Assembly: GCF_008905045.1 (NCBI RefSeq)
Contig: NZ_VWMY01000002.1
Location: forward strand, 30,771 to 94,770
DNA: 64,000 nt
Source of the DNA: Streptomyces albicerus
Lineage (GTDB): Bacteria > Actinomycetota > Actinomycetes > Streptomycetales > Streptomycetaceae
Direction: 5' to 3'
In this document: one piece after another, positions 9,828 to 18,908 of the stretch
Layout of the letters: each line of letters begins with the position of its first letter
Position numbering within the stretch: position 1 is the stretch's first letter
Notes under the pieces: model-generated
The model's database searches: none
What the model was told of the DNA's origin: nothing
The model's input: only the letters and a program-made list of their open reading frames with translations
Translations under genes and position numbers: made by a program

Positions 9828-12800
9828 ATGCATGACGACCGCAGCCTGGTCGAAGCCCGCCTCAAGCGCGTCCTCGACGAGCGCATACGACCCGCCGTGT
9901 ACCCCGAGTCCGTACCGCTGGAGGTGGCGGTGTGGCATGCGCCCGGCGAGCCGGTGCCGGTCGCCGAAGGACTGGCGGCCGAGCCCTCGCCGGTGGCGGT
10001 CGGCGACAGGTGGGGTGCTCCCTGGGGCACCAGCTGGTTCCGCGTGACCGGGACCGTGCCCCGGGAGTGGGCCGGGAAGACCGTCGAGGCGCTCCTCGAC
10101 CTCGGCTTCGACGAGAACATGCCCGGCTTCCAGTGCGAGGGCCTCGTCTACCGGCCCGACGGCACCCCCGTGAAAGGCCTCAACCCCCGCAACCAGTGGG
10201 TGCGGATCGGTGCGCCCGTCGAGGGCGGTGAGGAGGTGCGGCTGCACATCGAGGCCGCGTCCAACCCCGTCATCCTCGACTACCACCCCTTCCTGCCCAC
10301 GCAGTTGGGCGACAAGGAGACGGCGGGCAGCGAACCGCAGTACAAGCTGGAGCGGATGGACCTCGCCGTCCTCGACGAGACGGTGTGGCAGCTCGTCCTC
10401 GACCTGGAGGTGCTCGGCGAGCTGATGGCCGAGCTGCCGGTGGAGTCCGCGCGGCGCTGGGACATTCTGCGGGCGATCGAGAAGGCCCTTGACGCCGTGG
10501 ACCTCCAGGACGTGGGTGGCACGGCCGCCGCGGCCCGCTCGCACCTCGAAGGCGTGCTGGCGGCCCCCGCCGTCCCCTCCGCCCACCGCATCAGCGCCGT
10601 CGGCCACGCGCACATCGACTCGGCCTGGCTGTGGCCGCTGCGCGAGACCGTACGCAAGGTCGCCCGGACCACGTCCAACATGACCGCCCTGCTGGAGGAC
10701 GAGCCGGACTTCGTCTTCGCCATGTCGCAGGCCCAGCAGTGGGCCTGGGTGAAGGAGCACCGGCCCGAGGTGTGGGCCCGGGTGAAGAAGGCCGTGGCCG
10801 ACGGGAGGTTCGTTCCGGCCGGCGGCATGTGGGTGGAGTCGGACACCAACATGCCCGGCTCGGAGGCGATGGCCCGTCAGTTCGTGCACGGCAAGCGGTT
10901 CTTCCTCGACGAGTTCGGCATCGAGAACGACGAGGCGTGGCTGCCCGACACCTTCGGCTTCGCCGCCGGACTGCCGCAGATCATCAAGGCGGCCGGCTCC
11001 AAGTGGCTGCTGACGCAGAAGATCTCGTGGTCGCAGACCAACAAGTTCCCGCACCACACCTTCCGGTGGGAGGGCATCGACGGCACGCGGATCTTCACCC
11101 ACTTCCCGCCCGTGGACACGTACAACTGCTCCATGAAGGGGAGCGAAATCGCCCACGCGGCAAGCAACTTCAAGGACAAGGGCGTCGCCCGGCACTCCCT
11201 CGCGCCCACCGGCTGGGGCGACGGTGGCGGCGGCACGACCCGCGAGATGGTCGCCAAGGCGGCCCGTATGCGGGACCTCGAAGGCTCGGCGACCGTGGTC
11301 TGGGAGACCCCGGAGAAGTTCTTCGAGAAGGCGGAGGCCGAGTACCCCAACGCCCCTGTGTGGGTGGGCGAGTTGTACCTGGAGCTGCATCGCGCCACGC
11401 TCACCAGCCAGGCCAGGACCAAGCAGGGCAACCGGCGCAGCGAACACCTCCTGCGCGAGGCCGAACTGTGGGCGGCGACCGCCGCGGTCCGGACCGGATT
11501 CCCCTACCCGTACGAGGAGTTGGACCGCCTCTGGAAGACGGTGCTGCTCCACCAGTTCCACGACATCCTGCCCGGCTCGTCCATCGCCTGGGTGCACCGC
11601 GAGGCCCGTAAGACCTACGAGGCCGTCGCCGAGGCCCTGAACGGCATCATCGACGCAGCCCAGCGCGCCCTGGCCGGTGAGGGGTCGACCGCCCTCGTCT
11701 TCAACTCGGCGCCGCACACCCGCGACGGGGTGCCCGCCGGCGGCGCACGGACCCCGGCCGTCGGTGGCGAGTGCACGCTGGTGCCGCGTACGGACGGCGG
11801 CTATGTGCTGGACAACGGACGGCTGCGGGTCGAGATCGACGCACGCGGACTCGTGGTCTCCGCGTTCGACCTCGCCGCGGACCGCGAGACCCTCGCGCCC
11901 GGCGAGGCGGCCAATCTGCTCCAGCTCCACCCCGACTTCCCCAACATGTGGGACGCCTGGGACGTCGACGAGTTCTATCGGAACACGGTCACCGACCTGG
12001 TGGACGCCGACGAGGTCGTCCCCGGCGAGGACGGCGTCTCGGTGCGGATCGTGCGGAACTTCGGCGCGTCGAGGGTCGCACAGACACTGTCGCTCGCGCC
12101 GGGGGAGTGGCGGCTCGACATCGACACCGAGGTCGACTGGCACGAGACGGAGAAGTTCCTGAAGCTGGCCTTCCCGCTCGACGTGCACGCCGAACGGTAC
12201 GCGTCCGAGACGCAGTTCGGGCACTTCTTCCGGCCGACGCACACCAACACGTCCTGGGAGGCCGCCAAGTTCGAGGCCTGCAACCACCGGTTCGTCCACA
12301 TGGAGGAGCCCGGCTGGGGCGTCGCCGTCGTCAACGACTCGACGTACGGCCATGACGTGACGCGTACGGTGCGCGACGACGGCGGTACGACCACCACGGT
12401 CCGCGTCTCGCTGCTCCGTGCTCCGCGCTTCCCCGACCCCGAGACCGACCAGGGTGTCCACCGCTTCCGGCACGCGCTGGTGCCCGGTGCCGGGATCGGC
12501 GACGCGGTGCGCGAGGGGTGGCGGATCAATCTGCCCGAGCGGAGGGTCGTCGACGGGGCCTCGGAGGTCGCGCCTCTGGTGACCGTCGCACAGGACGCGG
12601 TCGTGATCACCGCGGTGAAGCTCGCCGACGACGGCAGCGGTGACGTGATCGTCCGCTTCCACGAGTCACGCGGCGGGCGCAGCCGGGCCACCCTCACGGC
12701 GGGCTTCGAGATCGCGGCCGTCACGGTCACGGATCTGCTGGAACGGCCCCTGCCAGAGGCCACGACACCGGAACAGGACGGCCGGCGCATCACACTGAAG

Positions 12801-12845
12801 CTGCGCCCCTTCGAGCTGGTGACGCTGCGCTTGAAACGAGCCTGA
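9828..12845 (+). CDS. Alpha-mannosidase, GH38, cytoplasmic
   Basis: A 1005-residue zinc-dependent retaining alpha-mannosidase. An N-terminal beta domain (1-240) precedes the catalytic domain, where GHAHIDSAWLWP supplies the zinc ligands (His262/Asp264) and AWLPDTFGF the nucleophile Asp374. Other family blocks are ESDTNMPGSE and WGDGGGGTTREM. The C-terminal half is the usual beta-sandwich set. There is no signal peptide, so it acts on imported oligosaccharides, removing alpha-linked mannose before the GH5-like enzyme attacks the core beta-mannose. The size matches bacterial GH38 enzymes (about 1000). ATG 9828 follows GGAGTTACGGAGCACCCCGC with GGAG 10 bases upstream. It is the last gene of the operon and converges on the GntR gene. 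Confidence 0.93.
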   Translation: MHDDRSLVEARLKRVLDERIRPAVYPESVPLEVAVWHAPGEPVPVAEGLAAEPSPVAVGDRWGAPWGTSWFRVTGTVPREWAGKTVEALLDLGFDENMPGFQCEGLVYRPDGTPVKGLNPRNQWVRIGAPVEGGEEVRLHIEAASNPVILDYHPFLPTQLGDKETAGSEPQYKLERMDLAVLDETVWQLVLDLEVLGELMAELPVESARRWDILRAIEKALDAVDLQDVGGTAAAARSHLEGVLAAPAVPSAHRISAVGHAHIDSAWLWPLRETVRKVARTTSNMTALLEDEPDFVFAMSQAQQWAWVKEHRPEVWARVKKAVADGRFVPAGGMWVESDTNMPGSEAMARQFVHGKRFFLDEFGIENDEAWLPDTFGFAAGLPQIIKAAGSKWLLTQKISWSQTNKFPHHTFRWEGIDGTRIFTHFPPVDTYNCSMKGSEIAHAASNFKDKGVARHSLAPTGWGDGGGGTTREMVAKAARMRDLEGSATVVWETPEKFFEKAEAEYPNAPVWVGELYLELHRATLTSQARTKQGNRRSEHLLREAELWAATAAVRTGFPYPYEELDRLWKTVLLHQFHDILPGSSIAWVHREARKTYEAVAEALNGIIDAAQRALAGEGSTALVFNSAPHTRDGVPAGGARTPAVGGECTLVPRTDGGYVLDNGRLRVEIDARGLVVSAFDLAADRETLAPGEAANLLQLHPDFPNMWDAWDVDEFYRNTVTDLVDADEVVPGEDGVSVRIVRNFGASRVAQTLSLAPGEWRLDIDTEVDWHETEKFLKLAFPLDVHAERYASETQFGHFFRPTHTNTSWEAAKFEACNHRFVHMEEPGWGVAVVNDSTYGHDVTRTVRDDGGTTTTVRVSLLRAPRFPDPETDQGVHRFRHALVPGAGIGDAVREGWRINLPERRVVDGASEVAPLVTVAQDAVVITAVKLADDGSGDVIVRFHESRGGRSRATLTAGFEIAAVTVTDLLERPLPEATTPEQDGRRITLKLRPFELVTLRLKRA

Positions 12846-12850
12846 GGCAT

Positions 12851-12936
12851 CGCGCCCCGCGCCCCTCAGGGGCGCGGGGCTGTGACATATGCGGCTCCGC
12901 CGCGTGGGCGCGATCAACCCCCACCGGCCCGCGGCT
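12851..12936 (+). repeat. Dispersed intergenic repeat, family B (copy 1)
   Basis: Begins with GCCCCGCGCCCCT/AGGGGCGCGGGGC (12854-12880), a near-perfect palindrome, then CTGTGACATATGCGGCTCCG and CCGCGTGGGCGCGATCAACC. The inverse of this module set occurs at 26848-26915. It sits directly after the alpha-mannosidase stop and can act as a first terminator hairpin. Confidence 0.75.
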
Positions 12937-12961
12937 TCATCACCACGGACCCAGCCCCACC

Positions 12962-12992
12962 CCCAGCTCCAGCCCCTAAGGCTGGAGCTGGG
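12962..12992. terminator. Hairpin terminator between convergent GH38 and GntR genes
   Basis: CCCAGCTCCAGCC (12962-12974) pairs exactly with GGCTGGAGCTGGG (12980-12992) around a 5-base loop: 13 perfect base pairs. The right arm overlaps the last codons and stop of the GntR gene, so the regulator's 3' end doubles as the stem that would stop transcripts arriving from the mannosidase side. There is no T-run, as is usual in Streptomyces. Confidence 0.7.
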
Positions 12993-13698
12993 TCCGCAGC
13001 CACTGCTCCACCTCGCCCACGTGGGAGGCCGCGGCCGCGCGGGCCGCCTCCGGGTCGTGGGCGACGAGCGCGCGATGGATCGCGGCATGCTCCCGCCGGG
13101 TGCGCTCGAACGCACCCTCCTCCTGGTACCCGCGCCAGACCCGCGCGCGGAACGTGCGCGAGGACAGGCCCTCCAGGATGGCCGCCATCGTGTCGTTGCC
13201 GGCCGAGGCCACGATGGCGCGGTGGAAGGCCAGGTCGTGGGAGAGGATCTCCTCGGGGTCGTCCGTCGCGTTCATGGCCGTCAAGTGCTTCTCCACTTCG
13301 GCCAGTTGGTCGGCGGAGATCCGTGCGGCCGCCAGCGCGGTCGCGGTCGACTCCAGGATCCTCCGCACTTCGAGCAGTTCGACCAGGCGCGGGCCGCGGG
13401 AGAGGTCCGCGACCACTCCGAAGGTCTCCAGCAGATCCCCGGCCTCCAACTGCGTGACGTAGATCCCGGACCCGTGCCGGGCCTCCAGGACACCCAGGAC
13501 CGTGAGCGCCCGGATCGCCTCGCGCATCGAGCTGCGTGAGATGCCCAGCTGGGTCGCGAGATCACGCTCGGTCGGCAGTCGCGCGCCCGGTTCCAGACGG
13601 CCCTCGCCGATCATCGCCTTGATCTGGTCTATGGCGCGCTGCGTCACGGTGCCCTTCTGCGGGGCCGTCGTCGTCCCCTGGGGCAGGCTCTCGTCCAT
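12976..13698 (-). CDS. GntR-family (FadR/FCD subfamily) transcriptional regulator
   Basis: A 240-residue regulator. The N-terminal winged helix-turn-helix (about 15-80) contains PTERDLATQLGISRSSMREA, the GntR recognition block. The all-helical C-terminal FCD domain (about 95-225) has the expected metal-binding pattern candidates (LSHDLAFHRAI and ...RREHAAIHRALV), which in the family bind small carboxylate or sugar-acid effectors. It is divergent from the fucose importer/catabolic operon across 166 bp containing a TGGT-N3-ACCA palindrome, and is therefore its likely repressor, with an intermediate such as L-fuconate as a plausible but unproven inducer. Confidence 0.92.
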   Translation of the reverse strand: MDESLPQGTTTAPQKGTVTQRAIDQIKAMIGEGRLEPGARLPTERDLATQLGISRSSMREAIRALTVLGVLEARHGSGIYVTQLEAGDLLETFGVVADLSRGPRLVELLEVRRILESTATALAAARISADQLAEVEKHLTAMNATDDPEEILSHDLAFHRAIVASAGNDTMAAILEGLSSRTFRARVWRGYQEEGAFERTRREHAAIHRALVAHDPEAARAAAASHVGEVEQWLRTQLQP

Positions 13699-13734
13699 GC
13701 CGCATCCTCCCGTCGCCCGGTGCGCCGCAGTCTA

Positions 13735-13756
13735 ACCACTCAGGTGGTCGGACCAC
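13735..13756. promoter_or_regulatory. Candidate FadR-type operator (overlapping palindromes)
   Basis: Two overlapping inverted repeats: ACCAC-TCAG-GTGGT (13735-13748) and GTGGTC-G-GACCAC (13744-13756). The inner TGGTCGGACCA (13745-13755) matches the FCD/FadR consensus TnGT-N0-3-ACnA exactly. It is 37 bp upstream of the GntR start and 109 bp upstream of the binding protein. A further half-site, GTGGTCTGAT, starts near 13809. Confidence 0.75.
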
Positions 13757-13864
13757 TACGCATCGAAACAGTGAAAAATTGGGGGCAAGGGGTGTTGTGA
13801 AGGGGAAGTGGTCTGATAAATATGCGTGGCACCTGCTCGATCACGCTCAATGAGGAGCCGATAG

Positions 13865-14950
13865 ATGGCCGGCAGAACAGTGCGGTACCGGAACGGACGA
13901 AGCACCTCGCGGGCGATACGTGCGGTGGCTGCGGCCGCCTGCGCCACCCTCGTGCTCGCGGCTTGCGGCAGCACCAAGGACAACGTCGCCTCCGACGGTG
14001 ACGGCGGAGGCGACGGCAGCGGCAAGGTCGGGGTGATCCTGCCCCTGCTGACCTCGCCGTTCTGGCAGTCGTACAACGACTACGTACCGAAGATGGCGAA
14101 GACCGAGGACGTCGACGCCCTCAAGACCGTGAACTCCAACAGCGATCCCTCGCAGCAGATCACGGACATCAACAACCAGCTCAACCAGGGCGTGAAGGGC
14201 CTCGTCGTGGCGCCCCTCGACAGCGCCGCGATCTCCGCCGGGCTCGACCAGGCCGAGCGCAAGGGCGTGCCCGTGGTCGCCGTGGACGTGGCGCCCGAGA
14301 AGGGCAAGGTCGCGATGGTCGTACGGGCCAACAACGTCGCGTACGGCGAGAAGGCCTGCGAGTACCTCGGCAAGCAGATCCCCTCGGGCAAGGTCGTGCA
14401 GATCATGGGCGATCTGGCCTCGGTCAACGGCCGTGACCGCTCCGAGGCCTTCCGGACCTGCGTCAAGAAGAACTACCCGAAGCTGAAGGTCCTGGAGATC
14501 CCCGCCAAGTGGGAGTCCGACACGGCCGCCTCCAAGCTGGACACGCTCCTCAACGCCAATCCGGACATCAAGGGCATCTACATGCAGGCGGGCGGCGTCT
14601 ACCTCGCGCCCACGCTGCAGACCCTCAAGTCCAAGGGGCTGCTGAAGAAGGCCGGCGAGAAGGGCCACATCACGATCGTCTCGAACGACGGCATCCCGCA
14701 GGAGTACGACGCCATCCGCAAGGGCCAGATCGACGCCACCGTCTCGCAGCCCGCCGACCTGTACGCCAAGTACGGCATGTACTACATCAAGGCGGCGATG
14801 GAGGGGAAGACGTTCGAGCCGGGCCCGACCGACCACAACTCCGAGATCGTCAAGCTGCCCAGCGGCATCCTCGAGGACCAGCTGCCTGCGCCGCTGGTGA
14901 CCAAGGACAACGTCGACGACCCCGAGCTCTGGGGAAACACGGTCGGATGA
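13865..14950 (+). CDS. Sugar ABC transporter substrate-binding lipoprotein (RbsB-like)
   Basis: A 361-residue binding protein of the ribose/galactose class (Peripla_BP_4). It is a lipoprotein: a basic N-terminus, a hydrophobic stretch and lipobox LAAC (Cys34), then a glycine-rich linker. The mature domain opens with KVGVILPLLTSPFWQSYNDY and shows DINNQLNQGVKGLVVAPLDS, VPVVAVDVAPEKG, RSEAFRTCVKKNY and TIVSNDGIPQEYDAI, typical of two-lobe pentose/hexose receptors. Its stop overlaps the ATPase start. By operon context the ligand is most likely L-fucose or a close deoxysugar. ATG at 13865 follows GAGGAG (13852-13857). Confidence 0.92.
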   Translation: MAGRTVRYRNGRSTSRAIRAVAAAACATLVLAACGSTKDNVASDGDGGGDGSGKVGVILPLLTSPFWQSYNDYVPKMAKTEDVDALKTVNSNSDPSQQITDINNQLNQGVKGLVVAPLDSAAISAGLDQAERKGVPVVAVDVAPEKGKVAMVVRANNVAYGEKACEYLGKQIPSGKVVQIMGDLASVNGRDRSEAFRTCVKKNYPKLKVLEIPAKWESDTAASKLDTLLNANPDIKGIYMQAGGVYLAPTLQTLKSKGLLKKAGEKGHITIVSNDGIPQEYDAIRKGQIDATVSQPADLYAKYGMYYIKAAMEGKTFEPGPTDHNSEIVKLPSGILEDQLPAPLVTKDNVDDPELWGNTVG

Positions 14951-16446
14951 GCACACCACTCGTTGAGGCGCGAGGGATAGCCAAGCGGTACGGCCCCACC
15001 GTCGCCCTCGCCGACGGACAGTTGACCGTGCACGCGGGCGAGTCCCACGCCCTCGTCGGCCGCAACGGCGCGGGCAAGTCCACCCTCGTCACCGTCCTCA
15101 CCGGACTCCAGGCCCCCGACGAGGGAACGGTCAGCTTCGACGGCGAGCCCGCGCCCCCACTCGCCGACCGCGACGCCTGGCGCCGCAAGGTGGCCTGCGT
15201 CTACCAGCGGCCCACCGTCGTTCCCGAGCTGACGGTCGCCGAGAACCTCTTCATCAACCGGCAGCCGCAGGGCCGCGGCGGCTTCATCAGCTGGCGCCGG
15301 CTGAAGACGGAGGCCGCCGAGGTCCTTCAGACCTGGGACGTCCACGTCGACCCGGAGGCGCGGACCGCCGATCTCAAGGTCGAGGACCGCCAAATGGTGG
15401 AGATCGCCCGGGCGTTGAGCTTCGGCGCCCGGTTCATCGTCCTCGACGAACCGACCGCGCAGCTCGACAACCGGGAGATCGAGCGCCTCTTCACGCGCAT
15501 GCGCGCGCTCCAGGAGTCGGGCGTCACGTTCCTGTTCATCTCGCACCACCTCCAAGAGGTGTACGAGGTGTGCCAGACCGTGACGGTCCTGCGGGACGCC
15601 CGCTGGATCACCACGGCACCGGTGGCCGAGCTGCCGCGGGCCGCGCTGGTGGAGGCCATGGCGGGTGAGTCGATCGCCGCCGTGGAGGAGAAGGCCGCCC
15701 GTGGGGAGGTGGAGGACGGCGCGCCCGTCGTGCTCGAGGCCAAGGGGCTCACGTCGGAGTCGTACGAGAGCGTCGACCTGACCGTCCGCGGTGGCGAGGT
15801 CGTCGGCCTCGCCGGATCCAGCGGCAGCGGCAAGATCGAGCTCGCCGAGTCCTTCGCGGGGCTGCACACGCCGACCGGCGGCAGTGCCCAACTGGTCGGC
15901 AGGCGGCTGCCGTTCGGCGATGTGACGGCCGCCCTGCGGGCCGGCGTCGGCTGCGTCCCGCGCGACCGGCACGACCAGGGCCTCGTCTTCGGTATGACCG
16001 TCGGTGACAACGCCACGATGAGCGTCCTGGACCGTCTCGGCCGGTACGGATTCGTCGGTACCGACCGCAGACGGGGCTTCGCGGACGAGCTGATCGAGCG
16101 CCTCGACATCCACACCGAGGGGCCCGACCAGCCCGTCTCCGACCTCTCCGGCGGCAACGCGCAGAAGGTGGTGATGGCCCGTGCCCTCGCCTCCGACCCC
16201 CGGCTGCTCGTCCTGATCAACCCCACCGCCGGCGTCGACGTGAAGTCCAAGGAGTCCCTGCTGTCGCGCATGGACTCGGCCCGGGACGACGGCACCGCCG
16301 TCCTCGTCGTCTCCGACGAACTCGACGACCTGCGCCGCTGCGACCGCGTTCTCGTCCTCTTCCACGGCCGTGTCGTCGCCGAGCACGCGGCGGGCTGGCG
16401 CGACCACGAGCTGATCGCCTCAATCGAAGGAGTGGACCATGGCTGA
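14947..16446 (+). CDS. Sugar ABC transporter ATP-binding protein, duplicated domains (RbsA-like)
   Basis: A 499-residue cytoplasmic ATPase with two ABC domains. Domain 1 has Walker A GRNGAGKST (about 38-46), a degenerate signature (VEDRQMVEIARAL) and Walker B FIVLDEPTA. Domain 2 (after about residue 260) has a degenerate Walker A SGSGKIEL, an intact signature LSGGNAQKVVMARAL and LLVLINPTAGVDV. This asymmetric pattern is the norm for RbsA/MglA proteins, in which one site hydrolyses. ATG 14947 overlaps the upstream TGA (ATGA); the longer frame from 14509 is an overextension through the binding-protein gene. It overlaps the permease start by 8 bases, so the three importer genes are tightly coupled. 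Confidence 0.93.
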   Translation: MSTPLVEARGIAKRYGPTVALADGQLTVHAGESHALVGRNGAGKSTLVTVLTGLQAPDEGTVSFDGEPAPPLADRDAWRRKVACVYQRPTVVPELTVAENLFINRQPQGRGGFISWRRLKTEAAEVLQTWDVHVDPEARTADLKVEDRQMVEIARALSFGARFIVLDEPTAQLDNREIERLFTRMRALQESGVTFLFISHHLQEVYEVCQTVTVLRDARWITTAPVAELPRAALVEAMAGESIAAVEEKAARGEVEDGAPVVLEAKGLTSESYESVDLTVRGGEVVGLAGSSGSGKIELAESFAGLHTPTGGSAQLVGRRLPFGDVTAALRAGVGCVPRDRHDQGLVFGMTVGDNATMSVLDRLGRYGFVGTDRRRGFADELIERLDIHTEGPDQPVSDLSGGNAQKVVMARALASDPRLLVLINPTAGVDVKSKESLLSRMDSARDDGTAVLVVSDELDDLRRCDRVLVLFHGRVVAEHAAGWRDHELIASIEGVDHG

Positions 16447-17479
16447 CACGAAGGCCCCGTCGGCCTCGCCCGCCACCCCCGTCCGGCCGGTGAAGAAGAG
16501 CGCCGCCAACGCCAAGTCCGTACTCCTGCGCAGGGCACGCGAACTCGCCCTCGTACCCGCGCTGTTGCTGCTCCTCGTCCTCGGCGCGTTCGTCAACGAC
16601 GCGTTCCTCACCGAGCAGAACCTGATCTCCATCCTGGGCGCCTCGGCCGCGCTCGCGATGGTCGTGCTCGCAGAATCGCTGGTGCTCATCACCGGCAAGT
16701 TCGACCTCTCCCTGGAGTCGGTCGTCGGCATCGCGCCCGCCGTCGGCGCGCTGCTGCTCCTGCCCGCCGCACAGTCCGGCTGGGGCACGGAACTGCCGGC
16801 CGGGCTCGCCCTGCTCGCGATCCTCGTCGTGGGCGCGATCATCGGCGGCTTCAACGGCATCCTCGTCGTGAAGTTCAAGCTCAACGCGTTCATCGTGACG
16901 CTCGCGATGCTGATCATCCTGCGCGGTCTACTGGTCGGGGCGACCAAGGGCAAGACGCTGTTCGGGATGCCCGACGCCTTCTACACGCTGGCCACCACCA
17001 CCTTCCTGACCGTGCCCATCTCGGTGTGGCTGGCGGCGGCCGCGTTCGGCGTCGCGGGATTCGTCCTCAAGTACCACCGCTGGGGGCGCGCCCTGTACGC
17101 GATCGGCGGCAACGCGGACGCGGCACGCGCGGCCGGCATCCGCGTCGAGCGCGTGATGCTCGGCGTGTTCATCATCGCGGGGACGCTCGCGGCGGTGGGC
17201 GGCCTGATGCAGACCGGCTATGTGGGCGCGATCAACGCCAACCAGGGCCAGAACATGATCTTCACGGTGTTCGCGGCCGCGGTCATCGGCGGCATCAGCC
17301 TCGACGGCGGCAAGGGCACGATGTTCGGCGCCCTCACGGGCGTCCTCCTTCTTGGCGTCGTCCAGAACCTGCTCACCCTTGCGCAGGTTCCGTCCTTCTG
17401 GATCCAGGCCATTTACGGAGGAATCATCCTGGTTGCCCTCATGATTGCCCGTGTGACGACCGGCCGGGCCCAGGACTGA
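16439..17479 (+). CDS. Sugar ABC transporter permease (RbsC-like)
   Basis: A 346-residue integral membrane protein with eight to ten hydrophobic helices and the RbsC-type motif [20 protein letters not shown]. The conserved loop [20 protein letters not shown] is the family's ATPase-contact region, and [19 protein letters not shown] is the usual late helix. It forms the pore of the presumed fucose importer with the two preceding genes. The start at 16439 overlaps the ATPase stop by 8 bases. A 12-bp-stem hairpin follows at 17476-17516, before the catabolic genes. Confidence 0.93.
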   Translation: MADTKAPSASPATPVRPVKKSAANAKSVLLRRARELALVPALLLLLVLGAFVNDAFLTEQNLISILGASAALAMVVLAESLVLITGKFDLSLESVVGIAPAVGALLLLPAAQSGWGTELPAGLALLAILVVGAIIGGFNGILVVKFKLNAFIVTLAMLIILRGLLVGATKGKTLFGMPDAFYTLATTTFLTVPISVWLAAAAFGVAGFVLKYHRWGRALYAIGGNADAARAAGIRVERVMLGVFIIAGTLAAVGGLMQTGYVGAINANQGQNMIFTVFAAAVIGGISLDGGKGTMFGALTGVLLLGVVQNLLTLAQVPSFWIQAIYGGIILVALMIARVTTGRAQD

Positions 17480-17516
17480 GCCAGTGGCCGAGCCACTCAC
17501 TGGCCCACTGGCTCAG
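17476..17516 (+). terminator. Intra-operon hairpin (possible attenuator) after the importer genes
   Basis: CTGAGCCAGTGG (17476-17487) and CCACTGGCTCAG (17505-17516) are perfect 12-bp arms around a 17-base spacer that itself contains GGCC...GGCC. The left arm overlaps the permease stop codon. The downstream dehydratase is on the same strand only 52 bp further, so the hairpin may attenuate or process the operon mRNA rather than end it. Confidence 0.55.
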
Positions 17517-17567
17517 CCACTCCTCCGACTTCGCGACCGTCCAAGTACCGGACCGAAAGGCCCTTCC

Positions 17568-18908
17568 GTGTCCTCATCTGCCGCCCGCATCACCGCGGTT
17601 GACACCTACGACATCCGCTTCCCGACCTCGCGCGAGCTCGACGGCTCCGACGCCATGAACCCGGACCCCGACTACTCGGCCGCGTACGTCATCCTGCGCA
17701 CCGATGCGGCCGACGGCCTGGCGGGGCACGGCTTCACCTTCACCATCGGGCGGGGCAACGATGTCCAGGTCGCCGCGATCCAGGCGCTGCGCCCGCACGT
17801 CGTGGGCCGGCCGGTGGACGAGCTGTGCGCGGACCCGGGGTCGCTGGTGCGGGACCTGACGGGGGACAGCCAACTGCGCTGGCTCGGGCCCGAGAAGGGC
17901 GTGATGCACATGGCGATCGGCGCCGTCGTCAACGCCGTCTGGGACCTCGCCGCCAAGCGCGCCCACAAGCCGCTGTGGCAGCTGCTCGTCGACGCCACCC
18001 CCGAATGGCTCGTCTCCCAGGTGGACTTCCGCTATATCGCGGACGTTCTCACCCCCGAGGACGCGCTCGAGCTGCTGCGCAAGGGCCGGGCGGGCGCCGC
18101 CGAGCGCACCGAGCTGCTGAGAGAGCGCGGCTTTCCCGGCTACACCACCTCACCCGGCTGGCTGGGCTACTCCGACGAGAAGCTCACCCGCCTCGCCCGC
18201 CAGGCCGTCGCCGACGGCTTCACCCAGATCAAGCTGAAGGTCGGCGCGGACCTCGCCGACGACGTACGCCGCTGCCGTGTGGCCCGTTCCGTCGTCGGCC
18301 CGGGCATCCGTATCGCCATCGACGCCAACCAGCGCTGGAACGTCGACGAGGCCATCGAGTGGACCAGGGCGCTCGCCGAGTTCGACCCGTACTGGATCGA
18401 GGAGCCCACCAGCCCCGACGACGTCCTCGGCCACGCCGCGATCCGCAAGGCCGTCGCGCCGGTCAAGGTCGCCACCGGCGAGCACGTACAGAACCGCATC
18501 ATCTTCAAGCAGCTGCTCCAGGCCGGCGCCATCGACGTCCTGCAGATCGACGCGGCCCGGGTCGGCGGCGTCAACGAGAACCTGGCGATCCTGCTCCTCG
18601 CGGCCAAGTTCGGCGTCCCCGTCTGCCCGCACGCGGGCGGCGTCGGGCTGTGCGAACTCGTCCAGCATCTCTCGATGTTCGACTACGTGGCGCTGTCCGG
18701 CACCACCGAGGACCGCGTGATCGAATACGTGGACCATCTGCACGACCACTTCCTCGACCCGGTGGTGATCAGAGAGGGTCACTACATGGCACCCACGACA
18801 CCGGGCTTCTCGGCCACCATGAAGCCGGAGTCCATCGCGGAGTTCACGTTCCCCGGCGGCACCTTCTGGGCCGCCGACCTCGACCGGCAGAAGGGGCAGG
18901 CGGCATGA
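17568..18908 (+). CDS. L-fuconate dehydratase (enolase superfamily)
   Basis: Predicted to dehydrate L-fuconate to 2-keto-3-deoxy-L-fuconate. The 446-residue protein has the enolase-superfamily capping domain (1-150) and barrel. The catalytic set is complete: KLK (Lys222/Lys224), metal ligands Asp252 in IDANQRW, Glu278 in WIEEP and Glu305 in TGEH, and His355 in CPHAGG. The N-terminus [25 protein letters not shown] and the C-terminal [12 protein letters not shown] are distinctive of fuconate dehydratases rather than other mandelate-racemase-like enzymes. The GTG at 17568 is chosen because GAAAGG (17555-17560) lies 7 bases upstream; the open frame from 17484 lacks such a site. It overlaps the SDR start (ATGA). 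Confidence 0.92.
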   Translation: MSSSAARITAVDTYDIRFPTSRELDGSDAMNPDPDYSAAYVILRTDAADGLAGHGFTFTIGRGNDVQVAAIQALRPHVVGRPVDELCADPGSLVRDLTGDSQLRWLGPEKGVMHMAIGAVVNAVWDLAAKRAHKPLWQLLVDATPEWLVSQVDFRYIADVLTPEDALELLRKGRAGAAERTELLRERGFPGYTTSPGWLGYSDEKLTRLARQAVADGFTQIKLKVGADLADDVRRCRVARSVVGPGIRIAIDANQRWNVDEAIEWTRALAEFDPYWIEEPTSPDDVLGHAAIRKAVAPVKVATGEHVQNRIIFKQLLQAGAIDVLQIDAARVGGVNENLAILLLAAKFGVPVCPHAGGVGLCELVQHLSMFDYVALSGTTEDRVIEYVDHLHDHFLDPVVIREGHYMAPTTPGFSATMKPESIAEFTFPGGTFWAADLDRQKGQAA

